Made by a program: the position numbers and the translations under genes
Shown here: piece by piece, positions 1 to 7,351 of the stretch
Numbering within the stretch: the stretch's first letter is position 1
How the letters are laid out: every line of letters begins with the position of its first letter
Source: Desulfobacteraceae bacterium
GTDB taxonomy: Bacteria; Desulfobacterota; Desulfobacteria; Desulfobacterales; Desulfococcaceae
Direction of reading: 5' to 3'
Assembly: GCA_011390755.1 (NCBI GenBank)
Contig: JAABRU010000002.1
Coordinates: 1 to 64,000, forward strand
DNA: 64,000 nucleotides
Notes under the pieces: model-generated
Told to the model about the DNA's origin: nothing
The model's input: the letters and a program-made list of their open reading frames with translations, nothing else
Databases searched by the model: none

Positions 1-17
1 TACAAGCTTTACGATAA

Positions 18-181
18 CCTAAATTGAGCGGTTTCTTTCAGATAAACCGGCTGAATGTCCGGTAAGCGGAACTTTGCCTGTTTTGCGCTTTTCACCCGGC
101 GGGTGAAAAGCCGGAAACCGCTGAGCTCCTGATATTTCCGGCCGGAAATCATTTTCAGGTCTGAGAATCGCTCAATTTAGG
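18..181. repeat. MITE-like element with 13-bp perfect terminal inverted repeats
   Basis: The 13 bases at 18-30 (CCTAAATTGAGCG) recur as a perfect reverse complement at 169-181, bounding 164 bp without an ORF. Inside is a perfect 10-bp hairpin with a 3-nt loop (88-97 / 101-110). This is the architecture of a non-autonomous miniature inverted-repeat element. No matching transposase and no clear target duplication are visible here. Confidence 0.6.
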
Positions 182-242
182 GATAAATATACCGGACAGC
201 GAACCGGCCGGCTTTTGGGGAAGCTGTATCTTTCTGCTGCAT

Positions 243-416
243 TCATCCGCTCATTGCCACATAAATCCGCTTGTCCTGCTGACCTTTTCTGCGGCGAATA
301 ACATTACATACCGGCTTGTTCACCTGCGGTATTTCTTCAGTGCTTTTCTGTTTTACGCTCATTTCAATGAGTTTTCTAAGTTTTTTTTCAATTTCGTTTC
401 TTTTTTCAACGTCCAT
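243..416 (-). CDS. Small basic hypothetical protein (57 aa)
   Basis: A short ORF starting at ATG 416 with a good ribosome binding site (AGAAGGA, 6 nt upstream) and ending at TGA 243. The product is charged: an N-terminal Lys/Glu-rich helix (MDVEKRNEIEKKLRKLIEMS) is followed by a basic stretch RRRKGQQDKR. It has no signal peptide or membrane segment. I do not recognise the family. It lies alone between a MITE-like element and an empty stretch. The Shine-Dalgarno sequence and codon use make it credible; function unknown. Confidence 0.5.
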   Translation of the reverse strand: MDVEKRNEIEKKLRKLIEMSVKQKSTEEIPQVNKPVCNVIRRRKGQQDKRIYVAMSG

Positions 417-1204
417 GTGTTTCCTTCTACCTCAGCATAATTTATAAAGATAAGTGAAAAAACGATATGTCTGTGTATACAGATGAACTGCAGACAGATT
501 TTACAACACGCGGCTCCGGGATTCAGTAAACAGATATGGTGTTCTGCAAAACAGCGCAGTACTGTCTCCGCCTGTTTTCTGCCGAATATTTTCTTTACGG
601 TTTATACCTGCTTTCTGATAAACGTAAAAAATAACAGACAGAACAATTATGCGAAAAAAGATTGCAACCGTTTTATAATCTGATATGCTGATATAATATG
701 GCATCCGGGATAAAAAATTCAGACAATACAAACTGATATGTATTTTATAATTCCTTGAAAAATAAACGGGAAAACAAAAAAAGAATATCTGTTTTCCGGG
801 GGATTGATCCGTTTATCAGTCTTGAATGTAAAAACTTCTGCTCTGTGAATCGGGCAAATGCTGTCAACGTTCTTAACATTTCATATCATGAATATAATGG
901 TGAAAACATAATCGAAAATAATAGTTTTGTCAAATAATATTTGCAGATTTTTCACGATTTTTTTGTAAAAAGGGATTTCTCTGAAAGATGAATTCCCAAA
1001 ATATGAAACAGAAAACTGTCCGGGACTGCATCAATGGCATTGCCTTACCCCAGGTTGTTTTCTCCCCCCTTTGGAAGGGGCTTTGAAACGTAAGGGCTTT
1101 GACGCACGGCAGTGCGTTTCTGCTGTGTCAGCGGATTATCAGAAAACTGAATTTCCTGTGTACCGGGAAAAAACAGGGAAAAAATTATATAAGGAGTTGA
1201 AAAA
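417..1204. other. Intergenic stretch without a convincing gene
   Basis: About 790 bp of AT-rich DNA. The ORFs at 483-683 and 755-937 lack ribosome binding sites and have atypical composition, so they are not called. An inverted repeat, ACGCAC-GGCA-GTGCGT, lies near 1102-1117, and its counterpart follows the next gene at 1661-1680. Confidence 0.5.
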
Positions 1205-1636
1205 ATGAGAATATGGTCTATAGCTCCCTCTTATCTGGATGGGAAGGGGCTGGTTGCCCTGTGGCGGGAATCGCTTCTGATGCAAAAAGTGCTGCAGGGA
1301 CTGACCAAAGGATATACAAATCATCCCCAGTTAAAGCGATTTAAAAATACCACCGATCCTGTCGGAGCGATTGCCGACTATTTAAGGTCTGTCGCGGATG
1401 AAGCGGATAAAAGGGGTTATCATTTTGACAGGAGTAAAATTGTAAAGAAGAGTTTCGGTGATACAATACCCGTCACCCGCGGTCAGGTGGAATATGAATT
1501 CAGGCATCTTCTGAACAAACTGGAAAAAAGATCCCCGGACGTATATCGCCGCGTGAAGGGGGAAAAAAAGATCAGACTGCATCCGGAATTTACACAAATC
1601 AGCGGAGATGTGGAAGACTGGGAAGTTATCCGGTAA
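1205..1636 (+). CDS. Pyrimidine-dimer DNA glycosylase family protein (T4 endonuclease V-like)
   Basis: This 143-aa protein matches the Pyr_excise family in length and in its N-terminal signature: MRIWSIAPSYLDGKGLVALWR, then the Lys/Thr-rich segment LTKGYTNHPQLKRF. In T4 endonuclease V the N-terminal region carries the catalytic amine that attacks the sugar at a UV dimer; the bacterial homologues are commonly annotated the same way but are less well studied. The start follows AAGGAG, 8 nt upstream. The gene is monocistronic and bracketed by two copies of a small GACGCAC palindrome. A role in UV-damage repair is inferred from family only. Confidence 0.75.
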   Translation: MRIWSIAPSYLDGKGLVALWRESLLMQKVLQGLTKGYTNHPQLKRFKNTTDPVGAIADYLRSVADEADKRGYHFDRSKIVKKSFGDTIPVTRGQVEYEFRHLLNKLEKRSPDVYRRVKGEKKIRLHPEFTQISGDVEDWEVIR

Positions 1637-1660
1637 ATCGCTATAGATGCATGTCCGCAG

Positions 1661-1680
1661 AGACGCACTGCCGTGCGTCT
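1661..1680. repeat. Perfect short palindrome downstream of the glycosylase gene
   Basis: AGACGCAC-TGCC-GTGCGTCT has perfect 8-bp arms and lies 25 bp after the stop codon. The same core occurs upstream of the gene near 1102-1117. It could act as a weak hairpin at the transcript end, but no T-run follows. Confidence 0.45.
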
Positions 1681-1682
1681 TT

Positions 1683-1800
1683 ACTGATCTGTCAAATTTT
1701 GAATAACGGGTTACGTTGCTCTGTAAGGGGCGTATGCATACGCCCCGGATCTGCCCTATGGCGGGCATATGCAGTACGCCCCTGCGAAATTTCAGACAGT
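1683..1800. repeat. Degenerate inverted-repeat element with a GGGGCGTATGC palindrome
   Basis: It begins TGATCTGTCAAATTTT and ends with a partly complementary AAATTTCAGACAGTC. It contains the perfect 20-bp palindrome at 1727-1746 (GGGGCGTATG/CATACGCCCC). The layout resembles the better-preserved element at 52381-52529, which also starts TG...GTCAAA, continues with a GACGGGTTATG-like segment and carries a GGGCGTATGC core. Confidence 0.45.
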
Positions 1801-1854
1801 CCGGTAATGTGGCCAATTTTTTTCCGACCGGCTTTTTTCCGATCCCTCAGCTTT

Positions 1855-3123
1855 TCATTTTTCCAATATGAAATATTCCAGATTGGAATACCCGCTTCTT
1901 CCTTCCGCGTTATACGCCTGAACAATGACATAAAAAGCCGAACCCGCGGGCAGTTCACCGCTCAGGGAAGTCATATTGCCCATATCCCCGGAATAAACGG
2001 CGGATGCCGAAGGATAGGGCGCGTAATACAGCATATATCCTTCGGCCCCTTCCGTTTCTGTCCAGCTGAGGGACACGGTACTGCCGTCTGTATTTACCGT
2101 CAGTTCGGGAGGGTCAAGGACAGGCGGGATCATAAAGGACAGCACATCGGAAAATCCCATGCCTCCGGATTCATCATAGGCCTGAACCGCCACATAATAG
2201 GCATATCCGGGCGGCAGTTCCGCGGAAATATCCGTCAGATTTTTCATGTCTATGAAATTGACCGGGGACATTTCCGGGAAGGGGGCATAATACAGATAAT
2301 AACCGGCTGCCCCGGATACGGGTGTCCAGGCCAGATTCATCGTCCTCTCACTGACACCGACACTCAGCTCCGGGGAAATTTCATTCACTGTGATAAATAC
2401 AGTCGCAGGCGAAGAATCATTTTCCCCGTCACTGACTTTGTAGGAAAAACTGTCCGTACCGCTTGTACCGCTGAAATTCTCATCCGGTGTATAGACGAGA
2501 TCGGGAGGATTTCCCTCCAGTTTTCCGTGGGCAGGTTGGGAAAGAAGGAAATATGTCAGCGTGTCACCGTCCGGATCTGTGCCGCTCAGTTGAATCTCCG
2601 CTGCCTTTCCTTCGGAAACAGAGATATTTTTAGAGTCAGCGGAAGGCGGAGTATTCTCGTCCGGTGCGGGAATCAGCGGAAATATTTCAAAAACGCCGTT
2701 TTTCATGCTCCAACTTTTCACATCATCTTTCAGTTCTTTGATTGTCAGCACACTTCCCGTATTCCCTATCACTTTGAAGGTCAGCAGTATCAGGGAAGCG
2801 CTGCTGCCCTGCGGTATGGGATTTCCGCCAAAATCCAGCCCGCCGACCCGCAACTTTCCGCTTTCAACCTCATTCACATCAAACATGGCAAACCCCTTTT
2901 GCACCAGGGAGCCTTTTTCAAAATTCTGATATTCCAGAATTGCAGCATCAAAAAGAATATCAAAACCGAATGCCGACACCGCATTGGGGGCACTGTTCAC
3001 CGAAACGGTAAAGGTTACGTTTTCTCCCTGCTTTGCCTGCTGTGTGTCCAGTTCCAGATTCTCTGCATATACTGCTGATGTGAAAAACAGAAAGAGTAAA
3101 GTGATTGCTAAAATTTTTTTCAT
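1855..3123 (-). CDS. Secreted cohesin-domain protein with cadherin-like and two Fn3-like repeats
   Basis: A 422-aa protein. The start at 3123 follows AGGAGAAATC, which excludes the longer upstream extension. Residues 1-20 form a signal peptide ending AVYA. Residues about 22-150 are a cohesin-type fold (QGENVTFTVSVNSAPNAVSAFGFD..., GGLDFGGNPI, LKDDVKSW). Residues about 165-260 are a cadherin-like/Big domain (SGTDPDGDTLTY, YTPDENFSG, DSFSYKVSDG). Residues 270-422 hold two fibronectin III-like repeats, each with a GYxLYYAP strand. Cohesins bind dockerins in cellulosomes, but no catalytic domain is present here, so surface scaffolding or adhesion is inferred. There is no dockerin and no TGTAAGA/CGTAATACT motif upstream, unlike four of its paralogues in the window. 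Confidence 0.8.
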   Translation of the reverse strand: MKKILAITLLFLFFTSAVYAENLELDTQQAKQGENVTFTVSVNSAPNAVSAFGFDILFDAAILEYQNFEKGSLVQKGFAMFDVNEVESGKLRVGGLDFGGNPIPQGSSASLILLTFKVIGNTGSVLTIKELKDDVKSWSMKNGVFEIFPLIPAPDENTPPSADSKNISVSEGKAAEIQLSGTDPDGDTLTYFLLSQPAHGKLEGNPPDLVYTPDENFSGTSGTDSFSYKVSDGENDSSPATVFITVNEISPELSVGVSERTMNLAWTPVSGAAGYYLYYAPFPEMSPVNFIDMKNLTDISAELPPGYAYYVAVQAYDESGGMGFSDVLSFMIPPVLDPPELTVNTDGSTVSLSWTETEGAEGYMLYYAPYPSASAVYSGDMGNMTSLSGELPAGSAFYVIVQAYNAEGRSGYSNLEYFILEK

Positions 3124-3231
3124 GATTTCTCCTTTTTGAATCCTTAAAAAAATTATAATTCCTGTCGCTTCAATGAAAGACCGACTCAAAAAAAATTAAA
3201 AATTCCGGGCTATTATGTGTCGTCCCTATTA

Positions 3232-3765
3232 CAGCCACGAATTACACGAATTACACGAATTACGGCTTGTGCGATTCGTGCAGATTCGTGTAATTCGTGG
3301 CTAATTTTAGCAGCCACGAATTACACAGATTACGGTTTGTGCGATTCGTGCAGATTCGTGTAATTCGTGGCTAATTTTAGCAGCCACGAATCACACGAAT
3401 TACACAGATTACGGTTTGTGCGATTCGTGCAGATTCGTGTTATTCGTGGCTAATTTTAGCAGCCACGAATCACACGAATTACACAGATTACGGTTTGTGC
3501 GATTCGTGCAGATTCGTGTTATTCGTGGCTAATTTTAGCAGCCACGAATCACACGAATTACGGTTTGTGTGATTCGTGCAGATTCGTGTTATTCGTGGCT
3601 AATTTTAGCAGTCACGAATTACACGAATTACACAGATTACGGTTTGTGCGATTCGTGCAGATTCGTGTAATTCGTGGCTAATTTTAGCAGCCACGAATCA
3701 CACGAATTACACAGATTACGGTTTGTGCGATTCGTGCAGATTCGTGTTATTCGTGGCCAGTTTTA
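3232..3765. repeat. Seven tandem copies of a 70-79-bp palindromic repeat
   Basis: Units start at 3232, 3311, 3381, 3460, 3539, 3609 and 3688. Each reads CAGCCACGAATT... to ...ATTCGTGGCTAATTTTAG, and its two halves are inverted complements built on CACGAATTA. Unit lengths are 79 or 70 bp; the 9-bp difference is one ACACGAATT sub-repeat. Adjacent copies are nearly identical. There is no unique spacer, so this is not a CRISPR. The array lies between the 3' end of the CHAT gene (3832) and the 5' end of the cohesin gene (3123), so strong RNA or cruciform structure is expected there. Confidence 0.9.
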
Positions 3766-3831
3766 ATAATATCAATATGTTATTTTTTTTATCCTGTACA
3801 GTGCAAATCATCCAAAACCCTGAAAGGCATA

Positions 3832-5631
3832 TTATATTTTCTCCTGATATTTCTTCAAATGTGCAATCAGGTTTCCCGCAATTTTTTCTCTCTGCTCCAA
3901 TACCAGTGCGGAATCATCCAGGGTTTCCACAAACACGGCACTGACCTCCGAAGTGTTTTTCTTCACCAACTGCATCAGCACACAGGTTTGGGATGCGGAT
4001 TGGCTGACTTCCAGAAAAAGAAGCAGTTTGGGAAAACGGAGGGTAAAATCTTGCGGTTTCTCCCGGATCAGTTCTTCCAGGATTTTATCCAGAGATTTCC
4101 GGTGCAGCAGCACCAGTTCCGGCAGGGCTTCCCTGATCTGCGCCTGAAGCGCATGGGCCAGAATATTCCGGGTTTCATAATGCGGTATTTGGGAATCGAA
4201 CACCATTGCCAGGCTCAGTTCTTCAGAATTCTGTTCCGCACGGACAGGCCCGCCTGTGATTTTTTCCAGTTCTTTGTACAGGCGGTCTATGCGCTGCCGT
4301 TTCTGTTCCGCCCGTTCGCTGAGGATTTTCATGATTTCCGGGTCCGGGCTTTCCGGAGCCGATGCCTTTCCGGCCTGTATGCGGTGGATTGTAAGGACAG
4401 AGATTATTATCATCATCGCAAAAATCAGGGATATGGCAAATATCTTCCGGGCAGACAGATTCTCCTGTGACGGCCGCAGTGGGGAATCTGTTTTCATGGT
4501 GTCTGTTCCGCCCCGTGCCTGAAGGGATTTTGGGGAATCCCTTTCATTTTCCGAAGGGGAACAGGGAAGTGCGGCAGAAGGGGCCGGAGCTCCGTTCTGA
4601 AAATAAGAGGTTGAAGGATTTCCGTAGAGAAGATAATCCGCCCATCCGATATATCCGGGGCCGTATTCTTCTGCCAGCGTCTCTCTGGATAATCTTACTG
4701 ATTCTCCGATGCTTTTTCCTGCAAAAAGCTGCCGGTAAAATTCCTGTGCAAAACGGCTGCCGGGTTCATCCGCGATTTTCCAGAATGTTCCCAGATAATG
4801 CCGCACACCCGCCCGAAGAAATGAATTGGCCATATTAAAGGATTTATCGTGCCATTCATCGGTACGCGCGGACTCACAGGCATTGGAAAAAACAAAAAAA
4901 GGCATCTCCCCGCCGATCATTTCTGATATGTCCTGCGGTGTAAAAGAGCTGTGAAAGAATTTCCACCCGTTTTTACCCGGATCTTCCGAATCAAATTCCG
5001 CATGTCCGGAATAATGGACAAAATCAAAATTTCTTAGGGTCTCTTTTACTTTATCGGCATTGATTCTTGATTTCAGACATCTGGCAGATATATATTTTTT
5101 CCCTTTCATATCGCATAACCGCTCTATCAGCTTTCCCTCTTTTTCCGCATTTTCCAAATCATTTTCAGGATTGGCAAGTATCAGCATTTTCAATGATTCC
5201 GGCAGTTTTCTGCGGTTTTTTGCAAACCGGCAGCCTGTTCTCACAATGCGCCCCATGCTGAATCTGCGGCATAGAAATGTGTTTCCGATACAGAGCAGTT
5301 CCCATGGGATATGAACCAGATGATCGTCAATCTTTATTTCAAGAATTTTTTTCTCTGTATTTTCAATATACTCTATAATATCCTTTGTCAGAAGCCAGTC
5401 GCAGAGAAGTGTGCCTGTTGTTTTTATTTTTTCCAAAGCATCACGGTTTGTCCCTGTCCTGCATACCCTGCTGTTCAGGATTTCAGCTATCTCCCGGCAG
5501 TGTTTCCGCACGTCAGATTCAGGATATTTCTTCTCTTCGTGTAAAAAAAGGGAACCCTCATAATCTCCCAGGCTGAGTTTCAGAAGATTTCCTGTCAGAC
5601 CGGCTTCCAGATATATGGTATCAGCATTCAT
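3832..5631 (-). CDS. Membrane-anchored CHAT-family cysteine protease
   Basis: A 599-aa protein. Residues about 100-345 form a CHAT (caspase HetF-associated with TPRs) domain, with the catalytic pair visible as His210 in HYSGHAEFD and Cys252 in SNACESA, followed by the usual HYLGTFWKIAD and GWADYLLYGNPS segments. A Pro/Ser-rich linker (345-395) leads to one transmembrane helix at about 397-415, then a coiled coil and a 140-aa C-terminal domain that recalls the FlgO/CsgG-like end of the lipoprotein at 7348. The topology implies a cytoplasmic protease with a periplasmic sensor. The start overlaps the anti-sigma stop by 11 bp, so the two are translationally coupled. CHAT proteases cleave specific partners; the adjacent anti-sigma factor is the obvious candidate substrate (inference). 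Confidence 0.85.
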   Translation of the reverse strand: MNADTIYLEAGLTGNLLKLSLGDYEGSLFLHEEKKYPESDVRKHCREIAEILNSRVCRTGTNRDALEKIKTTGTLLCDWLLTKDIIEYIENTEKKILEIKIDDHLVHIPWELLCIGNTFLCRRFSMGRIVRTGCRFAKNRRKLPESLKMLILANPENDLENAEKEGKLIERLCDMKGKKYISARCLKSRINADKVKETLRNFDFVHYSGHAEFDSEDPGKNGWKFFHSSFTPQDISEMIGGEMPFFVFSNACESARTDEWHDKSFNMANSFLRAGVRHYLGTFWKIADEPGSRFAQEFYRQLFAGKSIGESVRLSRETLAEEYGPGYIGWADYLLYGNPSTSYFQNGAPAPSAALPCSPSENERDSPKSLQARGGTDTMKTDSPLRPSQENLSARKIFAISLIFAMMIIISVLTIHRIQAGKASAPESPDPEIMKILSERAEQKRQRIDRLYKELEKITGGPVRAEQNSEELSLAMVFDSQIPHYETRNILAHALQAQIREALPELVLLHRKSLDKILEELIREKPQDFTLRFPKLLLFLEVSQSASQTCVLMQLVKKNTSEVSAVFVETLDDSALVLEQREKIAGNLIAHLKKYQEKI

Positions 5632-6274
5632 GAATTCCGGCTCCGTTGATTTTGAAAGAAATAATATCTTCCTCCAGATTTTCTTTTCTGATAATCAGAT
5701 GGCAGATGCCAAAAGGAACTTTGTCAAATATCTCGGATTCTCCTCTGAAAGAACGTGAATCACCGCCGTTTTCCTCACTTTCCAGGGAAAGCCGGATCAC
5801 CCTCGCGGAATCCCCGGTGACAGAAACCGCAATATCGGCATGACTGTTTTCCCTTCTTTCCAATGAAAGCACGGTACGGAAAGTGTCAAATTCCTTTTCC
5901 AGCCGCATTTCCGGCTGCACGGAAGCAGAACTGCACAGAACCGCAGAACGCACAGTAGCCGGACGGGGCGGGAGAAATATTTCGGATAAAAAAACATATA
6001 TTCTTCTGAAAAAAGCCGTGAGACTGTTTTCCGCCGGGGGGGCGGAACAGGTTTTCTGTTTTTTCATGACAGACAGGGCCTCTGCTTCGGATGCGGGTTT
6101 GTATGCGGAAAGTTCCTCATCCGCCAGTATTTCCCCGGCAGTAATGAATGTATCCAGACAGTCATCACAGTCGGCAAAATGGGCTTCCATTTCCACTTTT
6201 TCCTTATCCGATATGCTTCCGCCGAAATATTTTGCAAGCATGAGGGTATCCGGGCAGTATTCTGTTGTTTTCAT
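5621..6274 (-). CDS. Zinc-finger (zf-HC2-type) anti-sigma factor
   Basis: A 217-aa protein. The N-terminus carries the anti-sigma zinc-binding pattern: Cys7, then His32-x3-Cys36-x2-Cys39 (AHFADCDDC). In ECF anti-sigma factors this binds the sigma and keeps it from RNA polymerase. There is no convincing transmembrane helix, only a mildly hydrophobic stretch near residues 85-105. The remaining 110 residues are a beta-rich region of unknown function. The gene overlaps the CHAT protease gene and sits about 500 bp downstream of the sigma gene, separated by a block of repeats. A TGTAAGA-N16-CGTATTACT promoter-like motif lies 70 bp before the start. The zinc-finger call is good; pairing with the sigma at 6770-7351 is inferred from proximity. 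Confidence 0.75.
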   Translation of the reverse strand: MKTTEYCPDTLMLAKYFGGSISDKEKVEMEAHFADCDDCLDTFITAGEILADEELSAYKPASEAEALSVMKKQKTCSAPPAENSLTAFFRRIYVFLSEIFLPPRPATVRSAVLCSSASVQPEMRLEKEFDTFRTVLSLERRENSHADIAVSVTGDSARVIRLSLESEENGGDSRSFRGESEIFDKVPFGICHLIIRKENLEEDIISFKINGAGIHEC

Positions 6275-6343
6275 GGTTTTCCTTCCTTTTCGGATTGTCA
6301 GCAGGGCTATCGTATGAATGTAAATATTATCGTTTTCTATTGC

Positions 6344-6375
6344 AGTAATACGAAAAAGATGAATGCTTTCTTACA
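6344..6375 (-). promoter_or_regulatory. ECF-type promoter motif upstream of the anti-sigma/CHAT operon
   Basis: On the minus strand: TGTAAGA, 16 nt, CGTATTACT, ending 70 bp before the anti-sigma start. The same two boxes with the same 16-nt spacing precede cohesin genes at five further sites (15066, 17294, 20496, 20673 and 23484). The arrangement resembles ECF sigma promoters with a TGT-type -35 and a CGT-type -10. Confidence 0.7.
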
Positions 6376-6384
6376 TAATTTTTT

Positions 6385-6768
6385 TGCATTACTCGTTACG
6401 GGGCGGAGCCTCAATGGCATTAAGTTAAGGATGGACGGATTTTGAAAAATCTGTCCCGTAGGGACAGAAAGAAAATAGCCCGGCAGTTTACTGCCGGGAA
6501 TGCGGAAAAAATATTCCGAGTCCCGTAGGGACGGAAGAATTCCGTCTGATTTTCTGCCGTCCCTACGGGACTGATTTTCATGACAATTCCGATCCCGGCA
6601 ATAAATTGCCGGGCTATTCTCTGACACCCCTACGGGGTTTATTCTTTTCAACTCGTTCCCAGGCTCTGCCTGGGAACGCATGGGATGAGGCTCTGCCTCA
6701 CACTGCCGGAGGCGGAGCCTCCGAAAAAATGCGTTCCCAGGCAGAGCCCGGGAACGAGTCCGGTCACC
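6385..6768. repeat. Cluster of short palindromic repeats between the sigma and anti-sigma genes
   Basis: Several hairpin families are packed together: GTCCCGTAGGGAC (6456-6550), CCCGGCAGTTTACTGCCGGG, and CGTTCCCAGGCTCTGCCTGG-type arms around 6650-6760. The segment AATGGCATTAAGTTAAG (near 6413) recurs inverted near 15142. No coding capacity is apparent; the minus ORF over this stretch is repeat-derived. Confidence 0.7.
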
Positions 6769-6769
6769 A

Positions 6770-7351
6770 TTACCCCAGAATTTTCCGGAGATTTTCCAGT
6801 GCCCTGTTTTTAATCTGATAGACATTGTTCACTGTTTTTCCGGTTATTTTACTGATTTCCTGCGGAGACAGTCCTTTGAAGTATTCCAGTTTCAGAACCA
6901 GTTTCTGATCCGGCGGAAGTTTTTCAATGGCATCGGCCATAATACACTGCGTTTCCGCATCTGTTCCGGCCCTTTTTTCCCCGGAAATCATGTCCATGTC
7001 TTCCACAGGAATGCGGATTTTTTCATCTGTGACATTCAGGAATTCCTTTTTTCTTCTGAAATAATCCAGAACCGTCTGCACTGCGATCAGCCGGATCCAT
7101 CCCTCAAACCGCAGACCATGCTGCGGATCATACTGCCGGAGTTTCTGTTTGTTGTATTTAAACAGAACCTCAAATACATCCTGCACCCGGTCTTCCATAT
7201 CCTGGGAAGTAAAAGGAATGTTTCTGCTCCGGTATATTTTTATGGCAATACTACGGATAAGATTCAGATATTGCCGGAAAATCCGGTAACATTCATCTTT
7301 TTCAACACATTCCCGCAGGATTTCCCTTTCCTGTTCCGCTGTGAGTTTCAT
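6770..7351 (-). CDS. RNA polymerase sigma factor, sigma-70/ECF-like
   Basis: A 193-aa protein with the two-domain ECF layout. Region 2 is at about 20-105 (DMEDRVQDVFEVLFKYNKQK, then FEGWIRLIAVQTVLDYFRRKK for -10 recognition). Region 4 is at about 138-190 (LPPDQKLVLKLEYFKGLSPQ, then EISKITGKTVNNVYQIKNRAL, a helix-turn-helix for the -35). The start overlaps the preceding lipoprotein stop as ATGA, so translation is coupled. A block of repeats separates it from the downstream anti-sigma/CHAT pair. It is the best candidate in this window to read the TGTAAGA/CGTAATACT motif, but this is inference. Confidence 0.85.
   Translation of the reverse strand: MKLTAEQEREILRECVEKDECYRIFRQYLNLIRSIAIKIYRSRNIPFTSQDMEDRVQDVFEVLFKYNKQKLRQYDPQHGLRFEGWIRLIAVQTVLDYFRRKKEFLNVTDEKIRIPVEDMDMISGEKRAGTDAETQCIMADAIEKLPPDQKLVLKLEYFKGLSPQEISKITGKTVNNVYQIKNRALENLRKILG

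Noticed and set aside
1651-3078. 475-aa plus-strand ORF opposite the first cohesin gene
   Set aside because: The minus frame has a signal peptide, recognisable domains and a ribosome site. The plus frame is Cys/Arg/His-rich, without domains, as expected for an antisense shadow.
3232-3765. CRISPR array
   Set aside because: Regular repeats, but units are contiguous, palindromic across their whole length and have no unique spacers. No cas genes are present.
6337-6825. 162-aa minus-strand ORF between the sigma and anti-sigma genes
   Set aside because: It is composed of palindromic repeat translations and the 3' end of the sigma gene in another frame.
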